NCBI RefSeq assembly: GCF_000801105.2
Contig: NC_079517.1
Span: 17,803,579 to 17,867,578 of the forward strand
Reading direction: 5' to 3'
Source: Raphanus sativus
Taxonomy: Eukaryota > Streptophyta > Magnoliopsida > Brassicales > Brassicaceae
Length of the DNA stretch: 64,000 bases
Position 1 is the first letter of the stretch; each line of letters opens with the position of its first letter. A model generated the notes under the pieces. That model worked only from the letters and a program-made list of their open reading frames with translations, searched no databases and was not told the origin of the DNA. A program made the position numbers and the translations under genes. This document shows, piece by piece, positions 50,079-62,214 of the stretch.

Positions 50079-51415
50079 TGACATTTACTCTGTCAAATAA
50101 AAGGTTCAATTGTAATACTTAAGGATCCAATCCACAAAGACTCTAGGATTACACAATAGATTTGTAGTTTTTTTGAATTAAAGCTAGATTAGTTGATTTA
50201 AACAATAAATAGCAGGGTGGACAAAGTAGTTGTTCAAGTGATTGATTTGAGGTTTTAAGTGAATGAGGAAAACAGTTAAGATTCAGATAAATTCCCAGGT
50301 ATGACAAGTATGCAAACTTATTAGGTTATCAGAGATTTATAAATATTAATTGTTCTCGAACTCAAATTTAAGTTATAATCTTTCAACTTTCGTTTGTTTA
50401 GATGATCTAATGTCTAGATCTAAGATTTCAATTTTCGTTTGTTAATCTTGAGAAAGTGTCGATCAATATTCGTAAATGAATGTCGATTGATACACCTTTA
50501 AAAAAGTCGATCAATACACTTATCTATTGATGTTTCTTCTAGCAAGCTTTAGCGAATGGGTTTGATATGTTCTCTAATCTCCTATACCAACTTCTGTGTG
50601 TATTTAGTTAATTAGATCATTCTAGATTAGGTTCAGGCAATAGACCAAGCTTCCGCTTGGGCCAATTAATCCTAAGATCTAAGTTAAGGGTGATCAAGCC
50701 TAGACTTAGCAGTAAGCACAACTAGATGAAGAATTATTTAAATTACCCTAACAATAATTCATATTAGCAATACATAAATCAATCTTTGAAGAACTCTAAA
50801 TCTAACAATAAGACTACTCAGATATATCAGAAGAAATATTATGGTGGTCTGAATAATAATTAAATAAAATAAAAGTGAAAAGCAAACAAAGTAAAGTAAG
50901 AAAACAAGGGAGTTTCAGATCTTCTCTGGTATGGTGTTCAGATCTCTCTCTCCAATCCTAAGTTTTCTCTCTTCCAAGGTATCTAGCATGCCTCTCTCAA
51001 CAAGCGTAAAAAGAATACAAAGATGGTCTCTCTCTAAAACAATAGAAAACCCTAATAAATAGCCTAACATGCTACCAAGGACTCATGGTGCAAATCTTGA
51101 AACTTCTAGGTAAAACTTGTAATTTCCTTAAATCATCATTAAACTCGTGGATTTCTCGCCGTTGATCGACTTTGATAATGATCCGTCTATCTATGTTGAT
51201 AATGATCCGTCGATCGATGTCTTCTTCAATAATTGACTCCATGTTCTTGTTTTCAGCCGAGCTTTCATAAAAGCTCCAAAATGATACAAAAACTCCAATA
51301 TTGTCCAATGGGTACCTGAACCTGTAAAAGTCTCTATAAAGACTTCAAATTCATATAAAATACTAAAAACATGTATAAATCATGGGTAAAAGTAGGTAAA
51401 ATCCATGACATATCA
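50079..51415 (-). mobile_element. Possible solo LTR
   Basis: The block begins TGACATTTACTCTGTCAAAT and ends ATCCATGACATATCA, so it has TG...CA ends in either orientation. It interrupts the hAT coding sequence, which resumes at about 51420. Inside are ATCGACGG/GATCATTATC direct repeats (51140-51230) and a transcript-like polypyrimidine part. No 5-bp target duplication (AGGGG versus AAGAG) and no internal gag/pol were found, so an LTR origin is a guess. Confidence 0.4.
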
Positions 51416-52322
51416 AAGAGACATCTTCTTCGGCTCTGAAGGATGTTATTAATGATTTGTTTTCGAAACGTAGATTGAGTTTGGAAAGGGTTAGAGGACA
51501 AGGTTATGATGGAGCCGGCAATATGAAAGTAGAAACGGTTTAATATATTTGATTTTAACAGAAAGTAGATCTGCATATTATGTTCACTCTTTTGCTCATC
51601 AACTTCAGTTGGTTATTCTGGCTGTTACAACAAAAAAATTGAAGTAGGAGAATTTTTTATTCGGTTCATGTTCTGTTAAATGTGGTTGGAGCGTCTTGCA
51701 AGAGAAAAATTATGCTCACTGAAAGTAATCGCAAGAGAATTGAAGAAGAGATGAGTAAGGGTAAAATTAACACTGGAACAGAACTGGGCTGAATCAAGAC
51801 ATTTCTCTTAAAAGACATGGATATACTCGTTGGGGTTCACATTGCAAGACTTTTACTATGTTTTGTTGAGATGTTTCTGTGTATTATTGAAGTTCTTGAA
51901 CTTATTCAGACATAAGGCACATACGGAACCAAAAGACAACAAACATATGATTTCCTCAAATATTTTCACACATTTGGTTTTGTCTTTTATCTAGAGTTGA
52001 TGCTTGTTAGTTTATGACTCAATGCATTTTCATTGGTTGAATCTACTAAGCGACAGTTACAAAAGCTTAGATATGAAAGATGGGATGATTTTGTGGCTAA
52101 AGGTTATTCTTTAGTGAGAAGAATAATACCGAAGTACCTATTATGGAAGATACTTTGTTGACTCAAGAAAATTAAGGAAAAATTTGGCATTACAAATTTG
52201 CATCGTTATAAGGTGGAGTGTTTTTGCAATGTACTAGATTTGCAATTTCAAGAGTTTAATGATCGATTTGATGAGGTGAATCCTGAACTATTTATTTGTA
52301 TGGTATCTTTAAGTCCGATAGA

Positions 52323-53408
52323 CACAGGTTAAAAAGGAAAATCTTTTGGTCTATTGAGACTCAAAAATCAGATTCTTGGATTTGGAAGTTCCTGTTATCT
52401 CTCAGACCCCTGGCTAAAACCTTACTCAGTTCATGTACTGGAGATGGTCGAAACACTAGTTTCTGGTTTGATATTTGGTGTCCTCATGGACAGTTATTGG
52501 AGATTATGGGTGAAAACGGTCCTTTACGTTTGGGTATCCCAGTTCAGAGTTCAGTTCATGAAGCTCTCCTTTCTCGGGATTGGCAGGTCCCTTATAGATC
52601 GAGAGACCAAAACGTTGCAACTGTGCGCTCCCTGTTGCAAAATTATGCGTCAAATCATGATCTCCTTGTACCTGACATCTTCCTTTGGGGTCCACAAGAC
52701 CGCAAGCAACAGGAGTTCTCAACGAAAATCACATGGGAGCACTTAAGACCGAAGGAGGAAAATAAAAGTTGGTTTCCGGCAGTTTGGTTCAAGAATGCAG
52801 TTCCAAAGCACTCCTTTAACTTCTGGGTGGCAAATCTAGATCGTCTCCCGGTAAATGCCAGGTTAGCTCAATGGAGCCCACACCTCAGTCCTCTCTGTAC
52901 CTTTTGCTCTGACCATGAAGAATCAAGAGATCACATGCTCATTACCTGCGTGTTTGCCACTGAGATCTGGAACCTTCTTTTCAGACATCTGGATATCTAT
53001 CCAATCCAGTTTCAGTCTTGGAATGATCTTATACTGTGGCTCCTGGAGCCTATCAGTTCGGGTAAAAGCTCCCTGCTGCGGAAATTGGCTTCACAGGCTG
53101 CAGTCTACCTCATATGGAGAGAGAGGAACAACAGATCGCATGATGCACCAGCTACTCCTCCAGATATTTTGTTCAAACAACTCGACAGACTCATTAAGGA
53201 TATTCTACTTGCTAGAAGACTCAAGAAAGGCTGCTTAAGTCTTTTATCTCTTTGGCTCTCGTTCGGCTAATTCTCTTCTAATTAGATAAAACGTTTAACT
53301 TCCTTGGTTTTTTACTCTTTTTTTTTGGGCCGTGGAAGTTTTTGGCTAATTTTAGCTTTTGTAACCATCTTCTTTTGGTAATATAATTTGCATTTTATCA
53401 AAAAAAAA
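52323..53408 (+). pseudogene. 5'-truncated LINE with intact zf-RVT frame
   Basis: Inserted with a 12-bp target duplication AAGTCCGATAGA (52311-52322 and 53409-53420) and a poly-A ending near 53408. The open frame (to 53270) covers the polymerase tail SWIWKFLLSLRPLA, GDGRNTSFWFDIW, then the zf-RVT domain SWFPAVWFKNAVPKHSFNFW to CTFC...ESRDHML.TC and a C-terminal YLIWRERNNR motif. There is no RNase H domain, unlike the other LINEs here, so it belongs to a different LINE lineage. A 3' UTR of about 130 bp follows. Confidence 0.88.
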
Positions 53409-53720
53409 AAGTCCGATAGATCCTTTTGGTCAGTTTGACAAGTCATTGATTGTGAGACTGGCTGAATTTTATCTAGATGATTTTAGTTGTGTGGAACGTA
53501 AGATCTCTCGAGCATCAACTTAATATTTATTTTGGTAATGTGAAAAGGATGAAAGATTCGTGTATTGGTGGAGACAAGAAAACAACTTTTTCATCGACTG
53601 ATCATCGTTTTTTTAAGCTATGTTTGATTCTTGTTGTTGTAATTGTAATTATTGAAAGGTATTTCTCTGCTATGTACCTTGTGAAGGTAACTTTGAAAAC
53701 AAATTTTTTTATTTTATTTG

Positions 53721-54050
53721 TTTTTTAAGACAACTTTGGGTAATAATATTGGTAATAAATTTTTAGATAATAGTCTATTTTTTTTCATTAAAAAGCAAGT
53801 CCTTAATATAGTGAAACAAAAATAATCATGAAATGCTTTCAAAATATGAGAGAGCGTAAAATACATTTTTGAGATTCAGAGTAATGTGATATTTTTATTT
53901 TTCAATAGCTTATTTACTTTAAGCAAAGTTATATAATGACTTTGGTGAACATTTTTCCTGCCTCCGCAGTCCGCACTGTTTGTATATCTGCACTAACTAC
54001 ATTTAAAACGTTGACCAAGAGACTACACACTCAAACTGATAAACATATTA
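53721..54050. other. Intergenic, no gene seen
   Basis: AT-rich. Nothing recognisable apart from the right flank of the hAT pseudogene. Confidence 0.4.
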
Positions 54051-54334
54051 GAGCATCTCCATTGGTGAACCCCCTCTTGGGTTCATCTTTTCAATTTTTA
54101 ATTATTAAACTTTTTCATTTTTCTTTTGATTTTAAAAAAAAAAAAAAAAAATAGACCAATCGTGGACCGCCACGACACGTGGGACCCACGCTACAGTGAT
54201 GAACTTCAGGAGAGAGGGGTTCACCGAGAAGAACTTCGGTGGAGAGAAGTTCATGAGATTTGTTTATTTTAATATTTTTTTTTCTTGGGAAAGGTGTGAA
54301 CCCCCCCCCCCAAGAACTCTCAATGGAGATGCTC
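54051..54334. mobile_element. Complete MITE (PIF/Harbinger-like), 284 bp
   Basis: The ends GAGCATCTCCATTG and CAATGGAGATGCTC are perfect inverted repeats, with TTA on both sides (54048-54050, 54335-54337). The arms (GGGTTCATC, GATGAACTTC, C12 run) also pair. Being intact, it is the youngest MITE in the window. Confidence 0.85.
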
Positions 54335-54337
54335 TTA

Positions 54338-54801
54338 GAGGTAGGTGAATTGATGATAGAAATGTAACGTTCCGTTCTAGTGGTCATTGGCGCCGGTGGT
54401 GGCCTCCTTTTTATTCACTTCATTAAAGAAGTGAGACCAAATTCATTAGTCTTAGACTTTTAGTATACTACTATCAATATTTTTGACATCACACCTAATT
54501 TATTATTGTTATCGGATATGTAGGGCCTACCGATATGGACCATGGGGTCGTCGTATATCAGACTTTACTTGGATGTGGATATATTTATATTATCTCCCAT
54601 TACACAAATTTGGACTTTTTAATAGGCTTCTTAATTAACATTACTTTTTATTACAGCATCCACCGAAAAGAAAATTTGTCAACAAAGTCTCTACCAACTA
54701 AACTAGTAAGATATAACAAAAATGCTTAAAATATTTATAAGATCAAGCGTACTATATAGATTCTGCTATACTGTTTTTTATTACAAATTTTTAACATGTA
54801 A
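54338..54801. other. Intergenic, no gene seen
   Basis: Nothing recognisable. The frame 54535-54729 lacks any supporting feature. Confidence 0.4.
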
Positions 54802-55737
54802 CTAGATTTTGACCCGCCCTTAAAAGGACGGGTATATTTTTTGTTTTAAATTCAATTTTTGATATTTTTGTTTTTTTTTGAGTATATTTTTTTTTTGTAA
54901 TCATATTTATGTATAAATTTTAGTCAAATATATTTATTAAATAATAGTAATTTAAAAAATTGATCCGGTATTCGCACGGTTAAAGCTGGGTTGCGGGTCG
55001 AATTCGCCTCACTGACCCGCCAACCCGTGGATTTTCAATTTTTTTTGGTCAAAAAATCTGATCCGCACAACCCGCAAACAAATAATTGTGTACCCGAACC
55101 CGCTCCGTTTAATTTTGTGGTTATCCGCGGGTAATATATATATTTTAAAAATCATTATTTAATTTAGTTATTATAAAAATATATTTATTATAAAAAATTA
55201 TACATGATTTAAATTATAAATAATTATTTTCAAATTCCTGTATTTCTAAAAAATATATTTACTTTTTTACTTTTTATTTTTTAAATACTTTGGGGGTCGA
55301 CGGGTAGTCGCGATCCAAAACTCACCAACTTACACTCATTCCGCATAAAATAATCATAGCCCGTACCTGCAAATCGATTTTTCAAATAGTTGGACCAAAT
55401 TTATGATCTGTCCTTAAAAGAACATATATATTTTTAGGCTTCGAATATTTTAAAAATAAATAACTTTTAGTTGATTAAATTTACAAACAAAAATGAAGAA
55501 AGTAGTTGATGTGTAAATTAGAGCGCAAAATGTATTAAAGAATATGCGGAAGACCTAACTCACACGTAGAGCCGGCCGTACTTTTTTCGAACACAAAAAC
55601 GGTTTTGAAGATCACAACAACATGAGTAGAAATAGTTATATATACACACGCATAAGCAATTACATATAGTAATAATATTTATTTTAATTGAACTCAACTA
55701 ATATCAATAGAACATACTTCAACTTTAATAGTATTGA
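54802..55737 (-). mobile_element. Helitron with internal GC-rich repeat block
   Basis: The minus-strand 5' end is TCAATACTATTAAAGTTGAA (55737, preceded by A). The 3' end is hairpin ACCCGCCC/GGACGGGT (54812-54833) and ATCTAG at 54802. Inside, 54960-55110 and 55290-55370 are CCCGC/CGGG foldback arms around an AT-rich centre, so a foldback element seems to be inserted. A second hairpin-like word pair near 55395-55425 may be an older 3' end. Confidence 0.7.
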
Positions 55738-56430
55738 TAGTTATTAATTTTTTATATAAAAAGTAAACTATAGTTATAGTTTTGTTTAGTAATCAAATAG
55801 TAATTAAATAAAAAATTATATGTTTTTCATTAACGTTTCATGAGATGATTTTATCTATTATGATATAAAACATTATTATTACACATGTAATATTATACCA
55901 AACAAAAAATATTACACATTATAATTTGTCACTGAATTGAAAATGAGTATTGTAAATCAAGACCCATGATCCTATTTTTTTTCTACATTCACGTGTGCTT
56001 TGAAAAAAAATGTCAAAGCCTCATATTTTCTAAAGAAAACCGATTATTATGCAGTTGGAGTGGTGGTTACAGCCACGATATATAATTTGATGAAGTTAAT
56101 ATTTTTTAAGTATAAACCATTAAAAATAATTGTTGGACTCAACATGATATCAACTGGTCATGCTGAAGAATTAATAGAATAGATCACAATATAGAGACGG
56201 ATTAAACTATAATCAAAAGTTACAACACCTTATACTACTAATATACAAGATGTCAATTCTAAATAATAAATAGGCACGGCTGAAACTTAATTCTAAAATT
56301 TCTAGTACAATCCAAGCTGAAGTCAACTTTGTATCTCCTTTTCTACTGCTGGTCTTCCACCAATAAACCAGAAAACTTGTTACCAAATATGGATCTAAAA
56401 TTGACAATTGAGGTCAGGGGTAACTTAGTA
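55738..56430. other. Intergenic, no gene seen
   Basis: AT-rich. Frames at 56000-56182 and 56213-56407 show no supporting features. Confidence 0.4.
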
Positions 56431-57025
56431 ATTACTGGCTCCACAAGAGTGAGCAAACCAGGCTAGTGTGTTGGAAGAGACAAGGCGTGTCTAGAGAAGC
56501 TCGCTCAAACTTTTGCACGACCACCTAAAAGTTCAATGGTCCAAAAGGACGGCTCTGGTCGAGAGAGAGAGGACCGCTTCTAATCAAAAATCACAACTCA
56601 TCATCCACCATAACTCCTTATCTTACGCCTCTCTAAAACTCCTTTTAACTAAAGTACGCACACGCCTATATTTTCCAAAGTACGAAACGGAAAGAGACGG
56701 TGAGAGAGTTTTCAAGTACAAATCTTTGCCCCCTCAGACGAATCTTTGGGTTTGTCTTTCTAGGTGTTCAAGAAAGAAAAGAGAGTTTATCTTTCTCTCT
56801 AGAAGAAAAACAACAAAACAGAAAAGTACTTCCTGAAGGTTTGTTCAAAAAAAAAAAAAAAACAGAAAAGTACTTCCTTTAAATGATTTACATAAAGTTT
56901 AGATTTTTTTATAGATTGGAAAATAAATTTATCTGATTTTTTTTTCTTTTTCCTTTTTTATTCAGGTACGTATATGATAGAGAACAAATGATGTCCCATG
57001 TCTCGTGTGTCTGATTCATGCAACA
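56431..57025 (+). promoter_or_regulatory. Probable promoter and leader of AHL15
   Basis: This is less AT-rich than its surroundings, with GAGAGAGAGAG and a CT-rich leader (56735-56820). A CCTATATTTT TATA-like site lies near 56664. It looks like the start of a transcript for the AHL gene at 58119, but the Helitron at 57026-57979 now lies between leader and start codon. A 5' UTR intron containing the Helitron, or a separated promoter, would both fit. Confidence 0.35.
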
Positions 57026-57979
57026 TCTATCTTATTAAAGTAGAAGTACTTTAAGCTTTTGTTTGGTAATAGGGATAGAAGTTTTCAAAAAAAAAATTGT
57101 TTGGTAATAAAGATAGTAGAGAATTTTGTATTTTCCTTATTTAAATGATATATTTAAGTATATTTAATGTATTTTCCTAATTTAAATAATAGATTCCTTT
57201 AATAGAATGAATCTTAACCAAAATAAATTTCCTAATAGATTTTTTTGTTAACATTTAATATTTTTCAATATTTATTAATAAAAAAATAAAACAAAAATCA
57301 CACATCAAAATCAATTTATATATCATATAAATAAAATATAAAATATTTTATTTATAAATTGTTAGTATAACACTTTTATAATATAAGTCCAATTATTAAA
57401 AATATTATATTTTTATATGATACACTGTGATATAATAGACGATTAAAATCACATAATATAATTATTTAAAGTAATAATAAATTTTTGTTTTAAAATGTTA
57501 TACTAACAATTACGTAATACATATTAATTTACATATATATATATTATATATATATATATATATATGTAATATATAATATAGAACAAAGAAAAAAATGAAG
57601 TGAAAGCAAATATCTATACGGCCACGGGTCAAACTATAGAAATAAACAATAATGGTGTAAGATTTTTTTTTAAACAAATTTATTTCAAATATGTTTATAT
57701 ATTTTATGTATTTATAAATTATTTTATTTGTTATTAAGAATGCTAAGATTTTGGAATTGGAAAAAATTATGACCCATCTCTATATTATTTTAATTAGGAA
57801 TTTAAAATTTATATCAAATATTTTTTTTTAACTTTAATTTTTATTATAACTACAAATATTAATTTTCAATCTAAATTTATATTTAAATATTACAAATATA
57901 TCATTTATAATTAAAAAACTAAAAACATAAAATAAACCCTAAAATAAATACCCGCCCAGTTGGGCGGGTCAAGATCTAG
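57026..57979 (+). mobile_element. Helitron just upstream of AHL15
   Basis: Starts TCTATCTTATTAAAGTAGAAG (first 20 bases used), ends with hairpin ACCCGCCCA/TGGGCGGGT (57950-57969) and GATCTAG before T. 954 bp, AT-rich, non-coding, containing a (TA)n run near 57536-57566. It ends 139 bp before the AHL15 start codon. Confidence 0.85.
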
Positions 57980-58118
57980 TGTTGGTTTAAATTTGGTTAA
58001 AGATACAGTCTAGAGTTTTAAGATAAGGTTTTTGGAATAATAGTTTCTTGTCTGAAAGTCACAAAAAGGTTTTTATTTTATTTTTTACTGGAGAGAAGGG
58101 AAAAAAAGAAGTAAATCA

Positions 58119-59024
58119 ATGGCGAATCCATGGTGGGTAGGGAACGTTGCGATAGGTGGAGTCGAGAGTCCTATGACGTCATCAGCTCCGTCTTTGCATC
58201 ACAGAAGCAGCAATAACCAGACTATGACCCGGTCGGATCCCAGATTGGACCATGACTTCACCAACAACAGTGGAAGCCCTAACACTCAAACTCAGAACAG
58301 CCAAGAGGAGCAGGGCGAGTTACCCGCCGTCGAACATGGATCTGGATCCGGGTCTACGGGTCGACGTCCAAGAGGGAGACCTCCTGGTTCCAAGAACAAG
58401 CCCAAGAGTCCAGTGGTTGTCACCAAAGAAAGCCCCAACTCGCTGCAAAGCCATGTCCTCGAGATCGCCACGGGGGCTGACGTGGCGGAAAGCTTAAACG
58501 CGTTTTGCTCGTAGACGCGGGAGAGGCGTTTCTGTTCTGAGCGGTAGCGGTTTGGTCACTAATGTCACTCTGCGTCAGCCTGCTGCATCTGGAGGAGTTG
58601 TGTCTCTTCGTGGTCAGTTTGAGATCTTGTCTATGTGCGGTGCTTTTCTTCCCACCTCTGGTTCCCCGGCTGCAGCTGCTGGTTAACCATTTACTTAGCT
58701 GGAGCTCAGGGTCAAGTCTTGGGAGGTAGAGTCGCTGGACCGCTTATTGCATCGGGACCGGTTACTGTAATCGCTGCTACGTTTTGCAATGCTAGTTTCG
58801 AAAGGTTACCTATTGAGGATGAGCAACAACAACCACAAGTAGAAGAAGCTAAGAAGGAGAAAGAGAATGATGATAACAAAAGTGGGAATGATGGAACTGA
58901 AGGGTCGATGCAGGAGCCGCCGATGTATAATATGACTCCTAATTTTATTCCAAATGGTCACCAAATTGCTCAACACGATGTGTTTTGGGGTGCTCCTCCG
59001 CCTCGTGCTCCTCCTTCATATTGA
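58119..59024 (+). pseudogene. AHL15: AT-hook protein AHL15, two opposite frameshifts
   Basis: A clade-A AHL gene: an intronless gene for a nuclear AT-hook protein that binds AT-rich DNA and, through its PPC/DUF296 domain, forms trimers and recruits partners; AHL15 affects ageing and embryogenesis in Arabidopsis. The start [18 protein letters not shown] and end PPPRAPPSY match Arabidopsis AHL15 (At3g55560) as I remember it. The AT-hook is [13 protein letters not shown] (about residues 88-100). The PPC domain follows from [12 protein letters not shown]. An extra T in 58503-58506 shifts the frame and gives a stop at 58512; a missing T at 58683-58684 restores it. The last part, [11 protein letters not shown] to the end, is in the first frame. 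Without the two indels the protein has about 301 residues. VLGGRVAG replaces the expected VVGGGVAG. Either a recent pseudogene or homopolymer errors in the assembly. Confidence 0.9.
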
Positions 59025-60666
59025 GAATTAGATAGGTGATTGTTTCACGTGTTCTTGTAGCTGAGGAGGTTATAATTTCTATATGAGATTACTAGGATGG
59101 TTAGGCTTTTGTTTATTAAGTTCTCAAAAGTTTTGATTTTTGTATGCGGGTAATGAGATGACATTTAGCTAGTTGTTTGTTTTGTGACTGATTATATCGC
59201 GGATAGCTTTTTATGAAGGTCGACTGATTTATGGATTGCCTTTGAGCTTTGATGTTTATCTTTCTTTCTTTAAGATGTGGGAAAACCTGAGCTTTTGTCT
59301 TTAAAGAGAGATGGTTTGTGTCTTCTACATTGAAAGCATTTGACTATCATTCCTTTCTTATTGTTGGTAACTGTGATTCTTATTTGATCTTTCGAGTTCT
59401 TTAAGCCCTTTTAATAGTTTTAAGCATTGTTCGAATCATTTCTTCAAACTCTTGTCGAGGCTGATTAGTTTTGTTTGTGTATTTTACTCTATTGATTTGT
59501 TGCTTGTGATGCGGTAAAGAGTTATCAAGGGAGGCGTTTGCTTTACAAGCAGATATGGATGATTATGTGTCGCCATTCAGAGAGTTGATATATGCTTCAT
59601 TTTGACTCTCTAAGCAGTAAACACACAGTATATGTCTAGCTTTGTGGCTGTTAATATTGTTGGGATTTGATGTCGAAACAATTACACTATAAGGCAGTTT
59701 TGAGTTTTTTTTTTACGTAATAGAGCAGTTTCTGCAACAAAGTTTCTGCAACAAAGACAGTTTATGCTGATAGCTTCTTCCTTTTCGTTATTTTTCTTAA
59801 ACTAACTAGTCACATGACAACTCTAATCATTGACTTCTTGACTAAATAAAGAGAATGTACTAACATGAATTTACCCCCACCACACATCTATCTCTTATCT
59901 TTCCATCTTTTTCTCTTTTGTCTTCTTCCTTCTTCATTCTCTATTTTTTTAGAAAATTAAAATCTGATTCTTAATTTTTTTCTCAATTTTTTTTATGAAA
60001 CCTTTTTTTCCATCACTCGAAAGATCTGTGAAGGTGCATCTTCGATGTTGGTGTACACCTTATTTAATGTACACATGTTATTTTGTGTATGCTTTTTGAC
60101 ATATATACGTGTACATTCAAAATGAACCAATATATATGAATAAGTTATACATATAAGGTAGTCTGATGGTTGCTTATCAAAAAAATACTAAACTACATAA
60201 CAATAGGTGTATAGATGGTTTTGTGTGTTATTCATATCTAATGATTTTTAGCTGTGATTCTAGTTCATTTAATTTATTTTCCAATACATTTTATTAGCTT
60301 TGAAATTTTGAAGGTAAAAATGAAAGTAATAAAAACAAGGATCATCGTGCACTTATGAAGAAGTACTGGAATGAGTAATTAAGGAATTTTTTGGTTATTT
60401 TGTGTACATTTTGTGACATGTACACGTGTACTTCAAAAATGGACCAATATATGTGAAGAAGTTGTACATGAGTAGGTGGATTGACGGTTGCTTACTAAAT
60501 AAACCAAAATACATAATAAAATAGATCATGTCAAACTGAATATGGTGTACATGAAAATAGGTGTACACATGGGTTGTGCATTTTGTAAAACATTTGTAAT
60601 ATAAAACCACAATTATGATGTGCAATAAGCATGTTTTTAACATATGTATACATAAATAATATATAA
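59025..60666. other. AHL15 3' flank and a diverged direct repeat
   Basis: 59025 to about 59700 is the likely 3' UTR and flank of AHL15. From 60050 two related stretches (60050-60240 and about 60395-60560) share GTACACGTGTACATTC-like, ATGAACCAATATAT-like and ATGGTTGCTTA words in the same order, so a unit of about 200-350 bp is duplicated. No gene. Confidence 0.5.
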
Positions 60667-62189
60667 CTAGATTTTGACCCGCGCTTCGAAAGCGCGGGTA
60701 TTATTTTTTACTTTTATGAAATATATTATTTGTTTGTAATTATTGAACATATTTATTTTAGTAAAATTTTCTTTATAATAAATTTGACACACATAGTGTC
60801 TCTGGTAAACTATGTGTTTCTCTAACTTTGTTTTATTCTCTCTCCAATCAACATATCGAAGCGCGGATATTATTTTTTACTTTTATGAAATATATTATTT
60901 GTTTGTAATTATTGAATGTATTTATCTTAGTAAAAATTTCTTTATAATAAATTTGACATATAGAGTGTCTCTGGTAAACTATGTATTTATCTGGCTTTAT
61001 TTTATTCCTTCTCCAATCAACATATTTATTTGGCTTGTTGTTAAAATAAATGATTTTAGAACGCAACTGTTTACTTTGATATTTTGTTTAAACAATGTGA
61101 CATATTTCTGTATTAATTGTGTTCAATTAAATATTTACATTGTAATTTAAATTGTATACAAATCAACATATTTGTGTAGTTTTGTTATTAAAAAAATGAT
61201 TTGAATCCAAATGTAAGTACTCTTATAGTGATTTTTTCAGTTCATATAATTTTTTAAAATATATTTATTTCAACTGAACCAATTAATATTTTGTTAAATT
61301 GGCCCGTGAAATATATTTTTATACATCGATATTCAAAAGATCTGGTAACTAACGATACTCAAAAGATCTGGACCGAATCAGGTTATATGGTTATTTTTGT
61401 TACAAATATCCGAATCCGTTTTAGATACATTGGTTATTTAGATATTTTTAGGTTCCTATACATCATAACCGAATTCATCCAGATCTAGAATGATCCAACT
61501 CAAAATCCACACATAAGTTTATAATATTCAAGCGGGACTTGGTTACCAAAAAAAAGGATACCCGAAAAAACAACATGTATCTAAATAGACAGATAATGTT
61601 CATGTCTAAATGATTATATAAATTAATAAAAAACTGTTTTATGTGTTTTGCTAAATTAAGTGAAATAGAAAGAGTTTTTTTATCAAGTAAAATAATTATA
61701 TGGAGTGGAAAATTAAGTGACAATAAATGTATGACATTTTAAGTATTTTGATTTAAGTTATTATTTTATTCACAAAACATATTTTTGAACTATGTTTTTG
61801 GGTACGTAATTTTCCACCGATTGTAACTAAAATAAAAATATTTTAGTAAAATAAAATAAACCAAATGTTTAATCATATGTAAAACCTAATTATTTAGCAT
61901 TTTTGATTTTATAATTGGCACAAAGTTAATATTGATTAACTAATAAATAAAAATATGCACTATTATTATTATGGTAATATAATTAATGATGTAATTTATT
62001 ATTAAGGTAATATAATTAATTAAATTGTTAAACTAAGTGAAATATGGAAACACAATTAATAGATACTACTATTCAAGTTTCCAAACACTCCATTTTTTAT
62101 AGCTATAACCAAACACACCAAATTTTTTTATTAATCTTATCCAAGTATCCAAACGCACCGAATTTGTACTTCGCCTTTAATAAGATAGA
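60667..62189 (-). mobile_element. Helitron with duplicated 3' region
   Basis: The minus-strand 5' end is TCTATCTTATTAAAGGCG (62189). The 3' end is the strong hairpin ACCCGCGCTT/AGCGCGGGT (60677-60699) and ATCTAG at 60667. About 165 bp next to the 3' hairpin (60690-60850) is repeated at 60860-61020, including half a hairpin (GAAGCGCGG). Internally it shares the GTATAGGAACCTA words with other Helitrons here. Confidence 0.8.
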
Positions 62190-62214
62190 TATTATACATA
62201 ACCACAATTGTACA

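Larger units (their letters stand above)
48380..53720 (+). pseudogene. hAT transposase pseudogene (TTF zinc finger, DUF4371)
   Basis: The decayed remains of a plant hAT-type transposase of the zinc-finger MYM type 1-like group. Readable parts in order: INLDDLPWDPTK (48448 on), GPCQ/RTF across an insertion, the TTF-type finger RRFKPHWFDQYPD (49130 on), the DUF4371 domain GASIDVSRYLLYQGL to DNV-less NAPKNSQ (49444-49728), VFRFVDKSG (near 49765), SLERVRGQGYDGAGNM (near 51480-51530), NVVGASCKRK (near 51675), RWGSHCKTF (near 51830), SPIDPFGQFDKSLIVRLAEF (around 52310 and 53410). Stops and shifts occur throughout. It is interrupted by a foldback element, a MITE half, an LTR-like block and a LINE. 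Its own terminal repeats were not identified. Confidence 0.8.

Noticed and set aside
52296..53270. A 324-residue frame that looks like one gene
   Set aside because: Its first residues come from the hAT pseudogene and the rest from an inserted, 5'-truncated LINE; the 12-bp target duplication shows the border.
54299..54312. C-run that might be a telomere-like or G-quadruplex site
   Set aside because: It is a single homopolymer inside a complete MITE, with no repeated G-tracts.
60812..61150. A 112-residue frame with possible membrane segments
   Set aside because: AT-rich Helitron interior, partly within a duplicated subterminal region; no start context or conservation signs.
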